This document shows, in pieces, positions 43,954 to 54,812 of a stretch of DNA of 64,000 nt (position 1 is the stretch's first letter; every line of letters starts with the position of its first letter). The notes below the pieces were generated by a model, which worked only from the letters and a program-made list of their open reading frames with translations, had not been told where the DNA came from and made no database searches. Origin of the DNA: Pleodorina starrii (Eukaryota; Chlorophyta; Chlorophyceae; Chlamydomonadales; Volvocaceae). The DNA is taken from positions 186,001 to 250,000 of the forward strand of contig BRXU01000046.1 of assembly GCA_030267565.1 (NCBI GenBank). Reading direction: 5' to 3'. The position numbers and the translations under genes were made by a program.

Positions 43954-46900
43954 CCCACCCAGCCACCCATTAACCCACCCAGCCAGCCACCCAGCCAGCC
44001 ACCCAGCCAGCCACCCACCTGCTTGCAGAAGCAGCACCGAAGTGCCGGCATGGCCGCGAAGAGGCGGAGCTGGCGCAGCAGCAGCGGGGGGAGCAGCGCA
44101 TCAAGTGCGGCGTAGCGGACCTGCAGGGAAGGGGAGGGGGGGAGGGGGAGATATAGGGTGAGAGAGGGGTTGGGGAGGAGCCGGTGAGGGGCGGCCGGAA
44201 AGGGGAGGTGCGTTAGTGTGCAACGGGTCGTTGCGCATCTGGTTGGCGCAACCTGCCTCCCGAATACGGTAACCATGAACAGGGGAGGGACCGAAGAGGG
44301 GATGGCAGGCACGCGCGAGTTCCCTCTCGTCCCTGACCGCCGTGTTCCCAGGGTACGATGCCGTACTACCCTCACCCCCCCACACACACGCAGACACACA
44401 CACACACAGCGTGCCCGAACCATCCCCGTGAAAACACCCCCGCCCCGCCCTGCCTCGCCAGCCTCCCGCCTCCCTCCTCCGCCCCCCTCGCTCAACACCG
44501 TCCGCAATGACTCATGTTATACAATGGAGCAAACCGTATCACTCCCTTCCGCCCCCCTCGCTTGCCTGCCGGTCCGTCATGGCCGCCGCCGCCCAGTTGG
44601 CCATCGACAGCTTTCGCGGCTTCTGGAAGCCCTTCACCCCGAGCAGCTCAGTCACCAGACCCAGCAGACCCACACGGGGCCACCCGGCGGCGCGCGCGGC
44701 GGCCTGCACGTCCACCACGGCCCGCGGCAGCGCGCCCCCGCCCCCGCCTCCGGCGGCCGCTTCGCCGCCTGTCGCGGCGGCGGCTCCGAATGCCGCAGCC
44801 ATGATGGCCTGGTCAGATCCGGACCAGCCGCAGCCCACAAAGGTGAAGGAGGGGTCGGACAGGAGCGAGTGGAGGGGGCCGCCGGGGGCTGCCGGCGCGG
44901 GAAGAGGGGGTGGGAGGGTGGGTGGGCGGGTGAGTACGTGGGTGCGTGGGGCGCCTGTCCAGGCAGTCAGCCCGCCAGCCAGCCGGTCTCCCGGTCAGTC
45001 AGTCAGCCAGCCGGTGCACGAAGGGCCAGCTGCTGGACAGCCCGTTGGCTCAACTCTTCACGAGTCTGGGGCCAATTGTAACAACGACAACGGCAACGAC
45101 AACGACAAGCACAACGACAACAACGCAAGTCGCCAGGTCGGTCGGTCGGTGCGCCGCCGGGTGACTCACCCGTGACGTGGCGCTTCATCTGGGCCACGTG
45201 GAGCAGCACCACCCGACTGGGGGAGGCCAGCTGCAGCAGGGGAGGGGTGGGCAACACACCCGGGAGGGAGGGAGGGAGGAAGGAGGGGGGCTGAGCGCAA
45301 TGCGAAACAAAGTACTGGCTGCAGCAGCCAGCGCCCTTGCCGAACCATGAAGCCCATACATACCCTAAGACCCCGGGAGGGAGGAGGGGCAGCGTGAGAT
45401 AGGGAAGATAGGCTGCAGTAATCAGGTCAGGAGGAGGTCAACGGGTGAGAGTGAGGTTCGGCAGTTACGTGCGCCGAAGTGCACAGCCGGGCCCACACGC
45501 GCACCTTGGCCACCATGCACCGCACCGCACCAAACCACACGCGCACCGCACCGCACCGCACCGCACCCCACCCCACCCACCCCACCCCACCCCACCCCAC
45601 CCCACCCCACCCCACCCCACCCCACCCCACCCCACCCCACCACCCTCTTTCCACCGCCCGGCCTACGGTACCGCGATGGTCCAGCGCCACGCAGCTCACC
45701 GCACCGCACCACGCGGCTCACCTCACCTGCACGCACCGCACCGCACCGCCCCCCGCACCGCAGCTGTGCGCACCCTCACCTGCAGCAGCGCCAGCTCCTG
45801 CGGTGCACCCGTCTTGAAAACCGGCGGCCACTCCGCATCGATGCCGATCACCCGGTCCGGGTCCAGGGAGGACAACAGCCAGGACAGCGCGGGAGCCACG
45901 GAGCGAGCGTCCTGGGGGAGAGGAGGGAAGCAGGGGGGAGGAACGGGAGGAACGGGAGGGAGGGAGACGGAATGGAAGTCCGGATCCAGGGAGGGACGGA
46001 AGCGGCGTTACATGAAGACGCCGGCGGAGACGCCGAGGTGGAGGAAGAGCAATGATCTACTAGGGAGGTCGGGTTGACTTGGAAATCCAGTTTAGGTGGT
46101 GGTAGGGCGGTAGGGCGAGGCCAAGGTCCAGAGGCAGCAGCAAGAGCCGAGCCGGAAACACGACGTATGAAAACGACACGGGCATGAAAACGGCACGTAT
46201 CGTGGTACATGGAATAGGAAGCTGCGCGGGAGGCGTGCGTTTGCCCCGCCGGCCCTCCCTCCGTCCGCTGGCACACCAGCGCCCGCCGACCCCTCCATCC
46301 CAGGTTCCCAGCCAGCGCCTGCCGCCCTTCCGCGCTGGACCAGCGCTTGACCATCGCTGCCGTACCTGTACGAGCAAGATCTGGTAATCGCCGGCGATCG
46401 TGTATACCGTACACCGCGGCAACAGCTCGTCGAGCGACGACCGGCCGCCGCCACCGCCGCCGCCGTCGGGCCGGCCGCCAGCACACGTCAGCAGCTCGTC
46501 CGGCAGCGGCGCCGCCAGCAGCGCGGCTTTTTCCTCCAGGAGCTTGTAAATCGGCCCAAAGTTGTACGACAAAGGCACCGTCGCCCAGTCGTCCGCCGCG
46601 CCGCCGCCGTCAGGCGCTGCCGTGCTCACAAGCGCCGCCGTCGAGGCTGCCTCCGCCGGCGCGGCCGGCTCGCTGCCGTCAAGGCCCTCTGGTACGGCGG
46701 CTGCGGCTGCACCGTCGGGCCCGCTTTCCCCTGCGGCGGCCGCCTCCGCCACCGGCGCCGGCACTTCCGCCGCCTCGTCCGCCGCTGCCGCTGCTGCCTC
46801 AGGGCCAAGGGTAGCGGCGCCCGCCGCCGCCGCCGGCGACGCTGCCGCCGCTGCGGCGGCGGAGCTTGCCGGAGGGAGCGGGAACGTCACGGACAGACCA

Positions 46901-49511
46901 ATCCGGGGGATCCGCGTGCTGACCGCAGCCTGGCAAAAGGGCACGAGACGGGGCAGGGTCGTGAGGATGGTTCAAAAGGGGGGGCGGACCGCTCGGTGCG
47001 AAGCGCGGCGACCCCTGCAACGCTGCAAGCCCGTTTTCTCTGCGTCAGCGGTGACGGGGACGTTGCGGGACAGGCGCCATGTTTGATTGAGGAAGGGAGG
47101 CCACCGGAAATAGAGTGATCTCGGCCAAGGGGAAGCGAAGGAAGGCGGAGCGCTTGCGTGCCGGCGTCGGCCGACCCCATTCTTTGCCCGGGGCGAACCC
47201 CTGTTTGCTGTAGTGCGGAGCCGCCTTGTTTGCTGAGCCGCATCATTGCCGTTCTCGAGTTGGCCTTCCTCGCGTGCAGAGCGCTGCTGCTGCTGTTGTT
47301 GCTGCAGCTGCTGTTGCAGCTGCTGCGGCTGTTGTTGTTGCTGCTCGATTCCGCGTCACACACGCGCGTCCCGCACCCCGCGGCCACACGCATACGGGCA
47401 AACACACCACAGACGCGTACGGCACGTACTAGCCGGATTGCGCAACGAAAGCGGTAGTGGTGCCCCCGAGTCAATTTCTTCTGTGAACCCGGCCCCTGCC
47501 CTGTCCACAGACCCAACCACGCCGAACCCAGCCCCGCACCGTACCCCAGCCCCGCACCCCAGCCCTAGGGGGTAATTAAAGCGGCCCGGAACGAGGGAAC
47601 GTAACGCCCCGGGGGGAACGCAACGCCCCGCCCTAGGGGGCTGGATGCTGCAACCAGTAACCCATGACGCATTACCCCAGCCCCAGCCCCCACCGGCGCC
47701 CGAGGCCGTACTACCCTCCGCTCGCCGGATCCATCACTTACCACCGCCTTCCGCATCCGGCCCTCAAACGCAATGGCCGCCTTTTTGCCACCAGGGCCAC
47801 CACCCACGCCGCCGCCGCCGCCGCCGCCTCCAACGAGCCTGTCGGTCTCCGTCAGCCGCTCGCCGCCCCGCTGGCTCCGACCCACATCGTCCGGGAGACC
47901 CCAATCTGCCGCATCTAGCCCGAGCCCGGCCTCCGGCCCCGGCCCGTCGAGCCGCGATGACCAGGCTTGCGTCCAACCGCCGTCGGCCGCCGCGTCGTCC
48001 CATTCCTCGTACCAACGGTCGCCGCCGCGGGCGCGGCGGTTACGCCGCTTCAACCGTAAGTCGCCCGGGCTGCCGCCGGCGTCGCCGAAGTCGTCATCAA
48101 GGCCGCTGCTGCCGCTGCCGGCGGCGCCGCGGCGGAAGGCAGCCCCGGACCCTCCCTGGGGCGACTTGCCGCGCGCGGGTGAGGCCGCCGGCCGGCCGTC
48201 GTCGTCATTGTCGTACATGTACGTCCCGTACTCCCAGGCCACGTCGTCGTCGAGGCAGATTTTCCCGCCGCGACGGCGGCGTCCGCCGATCAAGTCCCCA
48301 CTGATAAAGCCCCCGACCGACCTATCATTGCTGATGAAGCCTCCAACCGCACGCTCATTGCTGCTGCTGCTGCCACTGCTGCTGACTGCGCTATCATTGC
48401 TGCTGCGGCTTCTGCTTCCTGCATCATCGCTGCCGTCGCTTTTCCACATGCCGCTGCCACTGCCGCCACCGCTGCTGCTGCTGCTGTTGCTGAGTGTGGC
48501 AACGGAGGCGATGTCATCGGGAGCCGGGCCAAAGAGGTCCCAGTCCGATTCGCCCCACTCTGCCCCCCAAAACGCCTCCTCGTCAAATTGGAGGGCACGA
48601 TCAACCAACTCGTTGATTCGGGAGGCCTCCGGATCCGACTGCGATTCCGTTTCCAGGACAGGCGAGACCACACCCGGGGGGCCGATGTCGCTCGATGCCG
48701 TACCCAAGCCACTATCGCCGTCGCCGCCACCGAGCGTGGAGGCCCTGCTGTTCGTAGCAGCGCCGCTGGATTGCGCCGGAACATTGGCTTCGACCTCCCA
48801 AGCCGGCGGCGCGGCGGCTTGGGCATCCCGAAAGCGCCTGGCCCTGCGGCTGCGGGGAGCAGGCGCGAAAACGTCCTCGCTGACGCCAGTGGCGCCTGCC
48901 TCGTCGCCCGTTGCGGCGCTGCTGCTACTGCTGGTGCAGCTGAAGGCCGATGTCGCCGACGCCGGTGCCGCTGCCGCGGCGCCGTCGCCGCTGCTGTCAT
49001 TACCCTCCGCGGCCTGCATGACGTCCGCGAGCGCGCTTTGCTGCCCCCCGCTCAGCCAGTCCTGTTGCGGTTCCGGAGCGGAGGGCAGCCGCTGCGGCGC
49101 TGCGGGGAGCTGCGGGCCGGGGGCGCCGGTCCTGTCCCTGGCGGGGGCTGGCGGGTCTGATGCGAGGGGCGAGGAGCGGGCTGTGACGCGCTCCAAGGAC
49201 TCCAGCGCATTATCAGTCCGACCCACATTGGGATGTTGGACTGTGGTAACGGCGTCGGTGCGGCTGGTGCCAGCATCCGCCGTCGCGGTTATGGCCGTCG
49301 TCAGCTGGGGCTCGTTGGGACCCGCCCTGGCCCTGCCGCTGATTCCACCGATGCCGCCGCTGCAGGCATATCTCCAACCGCCGTGCGGCGTCGATGACGA
49401 GGCGCAGCGGCGGGGCGGGTTCGCGACGTGCTGTAAGCCCTGAGTCCTATCCAGCCATGGCGAAAGGAGTTGCGACCCGAACTGCGAGCCGGGAGGCGGC
49501 TTGCAAAGCAT
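42803..49511 (-). CDS. DEDDy 3'-5' exonuclease with long disordered N-terminus and zinc-finger-like motif
   Basis: Seven exons: 47742-49511, 46366-46929, 45780-45911, 45170-45230, 44566-44888, 44019-44120, 42803-43717; 1288 residues in one frame. The exonuclease domain (about 779-984) has VIGIDAEWPP (Asp803, Glu805), FVGCGWSGSD (Asp868) and VRYAALDALLP (Tyr953, Asp957), the DEDDy catalytic set of the RNase D/WRN/EXD group. The piece VTELLGVKGFQKPRK precedes the last motif, as is usual. Residues 1-590 are Ser/Gly/Ala/Asp-rich with no domain; the first ~40 residues could be a targeting peptide. After the domain, VCGHCGRSFWHSEHL has Cys-x2-Cys-x5-His-x2-His spacing (1024-1036) and may bind zinc. 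The intron after exon 5 uses a GC donor (GCAAGC). The joins from exon 1 to exon 2 and into exon 7 are predicted from splice sites only. The substrate is unknown. Confidence 0.82.
43903..44018. repeat. CCAGC/CCACC simple array at an exonuclease intron donor
   Basis: Tandem CCAGC and CCACC units fill the first ~115 bp of the intron at 43718-44018. On the gene strand the donor is followed directly by GGTGGGTGGCTGGCTGG-type repeats, so the transcript is G-rich right at the splice site. Confidence 0.9.
45543..45642. repeat. CACCG then CCCCA pentamer array in an exonuclease intron
   Basis: A run of CACCG units passes into about sixteen CCCCA units, inside the intron at 45231-45779. On the coding strand it is (TGGGG)n, a strong G-quadruplex-forming composition. 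Confidence 0.92.
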
Positions 49512-49992
49512 GATCTGCTAGGAGTATTCGTTTTAAGGCTTATCTACCCTTGCACACAGGCCGCGTTATGGCAGCCTGCGCAACTCGCATTCGCTTTCAA
49601 GGTCATCGATGCCTTAGTGAATCCATAAGATGAAGGATACCAATAGTAAGCGCAGTGTTAGCGTTCGGTTTGCAAACGGGGCACCATCCCCAACGGAAGG
49701 GCCTGAACGAAAGCTTTTACGTGCTGCGCTGCTGCCAATAGCTAATCAATCACTACTAGTCCGTCATTTGATCTATGTATCCGTCTTCCACTCCGCATAC
49801 ATCCAATGTCGTGTTTCATCGGGGCAAGCAAGAGCTGACAAATGTGGAAACCAATCAGGGCCTTATATATGTCCACTGTCACGAAACCCTGATACGCTTG
49901 ATAGCACCCTTGGTTGCAATAAGTACTAATTGCAAGGCCACCTGGCGGTTAGAGCCTTGCGCACGCAACGTCTCAATTAGCAAAATCCAACC
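49512..49992. promoter_or_regulatory. Divergent promoter region, exonuclease (-) / NAA50 (+)
   Basis: Only 481 bp separate the two start codons, which point away from each other. The stretch is less GC-rich than its surroundings and holds no domain-bearing frame. Shared regulation is possible but only inferred from spacing. Confidence 0.5.
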
Positions 49993-52009
49993 ATGGCGAG
50001 GTTAAGCGAACTGTCTGTCTCATTTGACATTGTCAGAGAGAAAAATCTAGAGCAACTGAAGATTTTGAACAATGTCATATTTCCGATTAAGTATGCGGTG
50101 CGTTGACGGAGCCGTCCATCGCCGATCGTTGTCGTCCAGCGCCCAAAGCAACTAGCTAATCGCAATATTGCATCTGTCCTGTGAAGGATGAGATCTACCG
50201 GCAATGCATGGCTTGTGGGGACCTCACGCAACTAGGTAGGAAGGTTCGTCGCACTTCGCTGACGGCTGGCTCGCATTTCGCTCGCTTATGCCACCCACGT
50301 GTACTCGTGCCGGCTTGTAGCCTACCACAACGACGTGCTAGTCGGAGCAATAGCGACTCGCTGCGAGAAGCAGGTGAGGCTTTTCTATAGAAACCGGTAC
50401 GACACGGAGCCAAGCCCTCGCGCGTATTACCCATACGCCCATCACGAATGCGGTGGACGGTCCGCATCGCCACCTTAGTGACAAACGCGCGCAAGGAGAA
50501 GGCACAGACGGCAGACCTGCGCCGGCAGAGCCATACCGCACACGTGTCGTCTAGCTACGGTATGTAAGGTCTTTTCTTAACAGCATCGTCCCCCTTTCGC
50601 TCCTGCCATTCACACGTAAGCCGCGCAACCATCGAAATTGACACTCCTTTCTCAACCCTCCCCGCTGTCCCTCCCAGCCGCAAGGCAAGGCGAAAGCGTA
50701 CATCGCCACGCTGGGCGTGCTGGCGCCGTATCGTAACTACCGCATCGGTGCGTGAGACCTGGCCTGGGCACAACCCGTGGGGCGTGCGCTGCGCTACACT
50801 AGACGGAGCGGCATCCGGCCAGCCATCTTCGTCCAATGTTGCATGAGCGCAAATACGGCTTGCAGTGTTCCCCGGCGGGGAAGCCAAACCGGATGGGCGG
50901 CGGCACGAGTGGTAGCAGCAGGGCACCTGCCCGCCGGGCCGCGCCACTTCCCCGCCTGGTGCAGACCGCTTCTCCGGTTTCATTCATCCCCAATCCACTA
51001 CGCATGTCAGTCAGTCAGCTTGCCTCTTTGAACCATCATACTCACCCCCAGGCCGGAGCAGCTTGAGCAACAACGTCCGCAGTGACTCATTGTTTCATAA
51101 AGGAGCATATAACTCCCTGAACCCCAGTCGTCCCCCTCCTTCCCCGTGCATCCATGCAGGCACCAAGCTGCTGCAGCGCACGCTCAAGCACGCCAGCCAG
51201 GACCCCAACATCGAGGAGGTCTACGTGCACGTGCAGGTACGTTTAGGGGCCGGGATAAAGAAAGCCGAAACCGCAGCGAATGGAGGGAGGCAGTGTTGGC
51301 GAAAGGACCCGCCAGGGCGGAGAGGGGCTGGGTGGCTGGCTGGTTGGGCTGGCTGGATGGGCTTGCGGGCTGGGCTGGCTCGGTGTGCTGGCTGGCTGGA
51401 TGGATGGGCACACGATTGATTGATGGGTAGCTGGGGCGCCGGTGAGGGCAGGCCAGGCCCCCGCGTGCACACGCTGGTGGGGGTCGTGGTGGGTTGGGGG
51501 AAATGCGGGTTTGGAGCGGTTTGTGTTTGGGCCGAGATGCTGCCGATCCGCAAAGGCTCTGGCCCACGCGGGGTGGCGGCACGTCTGGGGGGCCGCGCAC
51601 CGGGTCCGCCGCTATCTCCACGGTCACAAAACACTACATCGCGGCACGGACCACAGTCTGGCCTTGGTCAACCCGCTCGGGCTGAGGCCTGAGGGGCCTA
51701 GGCAGGGCCTTGCAACCAGTCCGAACTGCCTCCCTGCCTGGCCGGCGTGTTCCGCGTGGCCGACACCAGTGTTTGTGGACCCTGAGCCAATGCACCTGAC
51801 CATGACCATGAAACCCTGAGCCAATGCAGTACGCTCCTGTCCCCCTCCCCCCCGCCGCCCGCCGCGCACGTGTGCAGGCGGACAACGAGGAGGCCGTTCG
51901 CTTCTACCAGCGCCACGGCTTCGAGCTGGGGGAAACGGTCAAGGACTACTACAAGAAGCTGCCGCAGCCGGACGCGGTGCTGCTGTCCAAGAAGCTGACG
52001 ACCTCGTAG
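49993..52009 (+). CDS. NAA50: N-alpha-acetyltransferase 50 (NatE catalytic subunit)
   Basis: Six exons: 49993-50097, 50187-50235, 50321-50373, 50678-50747, 51160-51236, 51878-52009; 161 residues, the family length. It begins MARLSELSVSFDIVREKNLE and continues QLKILNNVIFPIKYA, then AYHNDVLVGAIATRCE, AYIATLGVLAPYRNYRIG, EEVYVHVQADNEEAVRFYQR and DYYKKLPQPDAVLLSK. These match NAA50, which acetylates N-terminal Met of nascent proteins using acetyl-CoA and associates with NatA on the ribosome. The Tyr of AYIATLG and the His of YVHVQ, catalytic in characterised NAA50, are present, as is the DYYK peptide-site motif. Oddity: the acetyl-CoA loop reads R-N-Y-R-I-G where the family has R-x-x-G-x-G, so the first Gly is Arg. 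Intron 5 carries a diverged copy of the MRS2 intron module near its donor. Confidence 0.95.
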
Positions 52010-54812
52010 AAGCCGACGTGGGGCCCATGTGCGGGCGGGCGGATGAGGGGATGGATGGATGGATGGATAGATGGGCCGAGGACGGTCGGATGGGTTGGAT
52101 GGGTTGGAGGGACGGGTCGCGGATGGGTTGGCGCGTGGATGGGTAGATGGACTCGTGTGGTGCTGGCATCTGGCATGCGGTAGTCTTAGGGATGTAGGGA
52201 CGAGGGCGTGGGTGTTGGGCGGGTGCACGGGTGGGTGCAGGATGGCGCGCCACGCCCGGTTTGGTTGGACGTATGGATGTGGATGGCTGTATGAAGGCTG
52301 GGTGGATGGAGGGATGAATGGACGTGGGTGCCAGCAGTGGCGCCACCGGGCAGTTGGTGCAGTTGGTGCAGCAAGATGTGAAATTGGCGGTGAACATGGT
52401 ATTGTGCAGCAGGGATGAGCGAGGCTCGCGTGCACTAGGGGTGGGGTGGGGTGGCTCCGTGCGTGTGCTCGAGGGCGCTCACACACGTGCAGGGCTGGGC
52501 AGAGCAGCGACGGGCAACTGTACGTGACCTGCGCCAGCGGTATGCTCTCTTGATACTGTCACGGCGTAGACACGCCGCCAGCATCACACGCCGTCAGTGT
52601 CGCGCCGCCAGTGCCACGCGCGTTGCCAGTGTCGTGTGCGCCGCCGCCAGTGTAACGCCGTCAGCAGCTCATGCATCACGCGAGAAATGAAAGGCCTGTT
52701 CGTTGCGGCGTGCTTACTTTGTCGCGGGGCTGCACAATTCTGGGTATTACGGGCGACAGGCGAATCGCCTGTGCGTGTGTGTGCGTGGGCGCTCAGCCTC
52801 AGCAGGGGGTTCGACGGAGAGCTGGGGCGAGGGGTTGCTGCGCTGTGCGACGCCTTGTGGCGGTATTTTCCGCAGCAGTGCGGCTTGCGCACGAGTTTGC
52901 CGGTTGCAGCAGGATACGGGACCGATGTTCAGACTGCTGTTTACTGCTAACTGCTGACATCGACCGACCTCGGGCCCGTCCGCCGGTGGTGCGGTTGTTT
53001 CCGGCAAGCTCGTGGCGCAGCCTGAGTGGTCCTGGGGGAAGGATCGAGCGATGACGTCGCTGATGCACATGGCCGAGGCGCCGACTCGCGGGAGCTAGGA
53101 TGGTTTCCCCACATGTCCATTGAGCTGGGGCGGTGAGGGTTTGGGTCAGGTGGGAGCATGCGGTTGGCAGCTGAGGTGCACACGACGATGTGCTTTGGCG
53201 CGCACCGGGGGGGCGCAACCCCATGTGGTCCCTTAACGTCGTGGACGAGGAGGAAAGCGCCCGTTTGTGGGGCGGGCTTGCGTTTGGTGCTGCTGTGCGG
53301 GTTCGGCAGGAAGCGCGGCTGCCATGACGCAATGAGGTCCGAAAGCCCCGGCCCGCCGGCCGCCAGCAGTCGTACACGTGTCATAAGATTGCACCTCAAG
53401 GAACGCCTCTCGCTGGCTCGCACACACTGTTTTTGCACCGCATGCGGTGTGGTCCAAAACACCCCCAGGCCGGCGGGTTATCGAGGCGGGTTGTCGAGTC
53501 TCAACCTAGAGTCTCAACCTAAGGTGGCTGAGGCGAGTGTCATACACAACGTGGCAGGATAAGGCGGGAACTTGTAGTTGGCTGGGTACTTAGGACAGGG
53601 CGCCTAGGCAGACCGCCGCTGCTAAATCGCAATGCGTGGACGGGCAACACCGCGGGAGAAGTCATTCTGAGTAGGAGTGCAATCTCGGATCTACCGCTCT
53701 GCCAGGGCCCGCAGCTGGCGAGGAGGACGAGCAGCGCCAGGGCCGCGCACGGGAAGCCCGGGCGGGAAAAAAATGGACACCCGGAAAAACGGGCCCGCCA
53801 GCGCGATCGCTCGACTGCGTGGGTGAAGATAAGTGAATGGGACTAACGGACGGACAGGAACACCCGGAGAGCACCGCCACGCCCCCCTCGGCCACATCCC
53901 TTCTGAGGCACACACACATACACACTCGCATACTCTCAGCTGGGCATCGACCTACAACAGCTTCGACACGTGCCGTGCAAACCCTCTCAGGTATAATGAA
54001 AATACGAACACGCACAACGGTATTATCCACTCCGCTCCAACTAGCACGGCCTCACTCTGGCTGTAAATGGCAATGACAGTCGAGCAAGCCATGTGCCCCC
54101 TATGTGCCCCCTACGGTAGCAATAATGCACGGTAGACAACGAAGCAAACAAGCAGGCCCAGACCTTTCAGCCGCATGGCGTTGTTTATACCAATTATAAG
54201 CTGTCAGTGTTTGACGCTGCACGGGCGGCGGGGGCTGGAGACCGCCCGACCCGCGGCCTGCCCCTGACCCTGGCCCGCCCTCCTCCCCTCCGTGCGATCG
54301 CGCATACCAAGGTTACCATCGTACACGCCCCCGCAACGCAGCTCGTCCACGAATGCACAGCTGACGAAAACGTCGTGCTTGCTCGCCGACCTGCTGTGCC
54401 TCTCGCAGCTGATGGTCGTGCGTCTCCACTGACGGCCCCAACCATGACGGCCTCGCCGCAGCCGTGCTCGTTGCGTTGGGGGCCGATGGGGGCCGACTCA
54501 CAGATGCCGTAACCAGACCTTCAAGCCCTCTGTCTCCGCGCTGGCCCTGGCTCGCCTGCCTCTCGCCAGCGATGTTGGCATAGTCCCCACCTTTTGCCAG
54601 GATGGCCTTCCAACGCCCATCCCAACACGCGACACTCACGTAACTGCGCCAAGCTGATTCTTCCCAGCTGATTTTTGCAGCTGGGAATTTGGTTTGCCCC
54701 GACATGAAATACCGGTAAAGTGGCACGAGAGCGCAGACGGCGGTTGGCTGCTGGACGTCCAACCCCAACCGTGCCGTGTTCCGATCCCTCGCGCCCAGCC
54801 GCTGACGCCTCA
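52010..54812. other. NAA50 3' region and ArfB 3' region, no recognised gene
   Basis: The left part holds GGAT/GGTT-rich degenerate repeats (about 52040-52320) and CGCCGCCAGTG repeats (about 52570-52660), probably within or just after the NAA50 3' UTR. The rest has shadow frames only. The right end is ArfB 3' UTR. Confidence 0.45.
52651..52655 (+). terminator. Possible NAA50 polyadenylation signal TGTAA
   Basis: This is the first TGTAA I find after the NAA50 stop, about 640 nt downstream; long but acceptable for the group. Confidence 0.4.

Noticed and set aside
42549..43973. 474-codon plus-strand open frame
   Set aside because: It is the antisense shadow of the last exonuclease exon and intron; GC-rich sequence keeps the opposite frame open. 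The minus strand carries the domain-bearing frame.
47281..47346. CTG/CAG-type triplet run as a possible coding poly-Gln or poly-Leu
   Set aside because: It lies inside the first exonuclease intron and is an imperfect CTG/TTG microsatellite with no supported exon.
47773..49443. 556-codon plus-strand open frame, Ser/Leu/Pro-rich
   Set aside because: Antisense shadow of the 590-codon first exon of the exonuclease gene; no domain, no splice partners.
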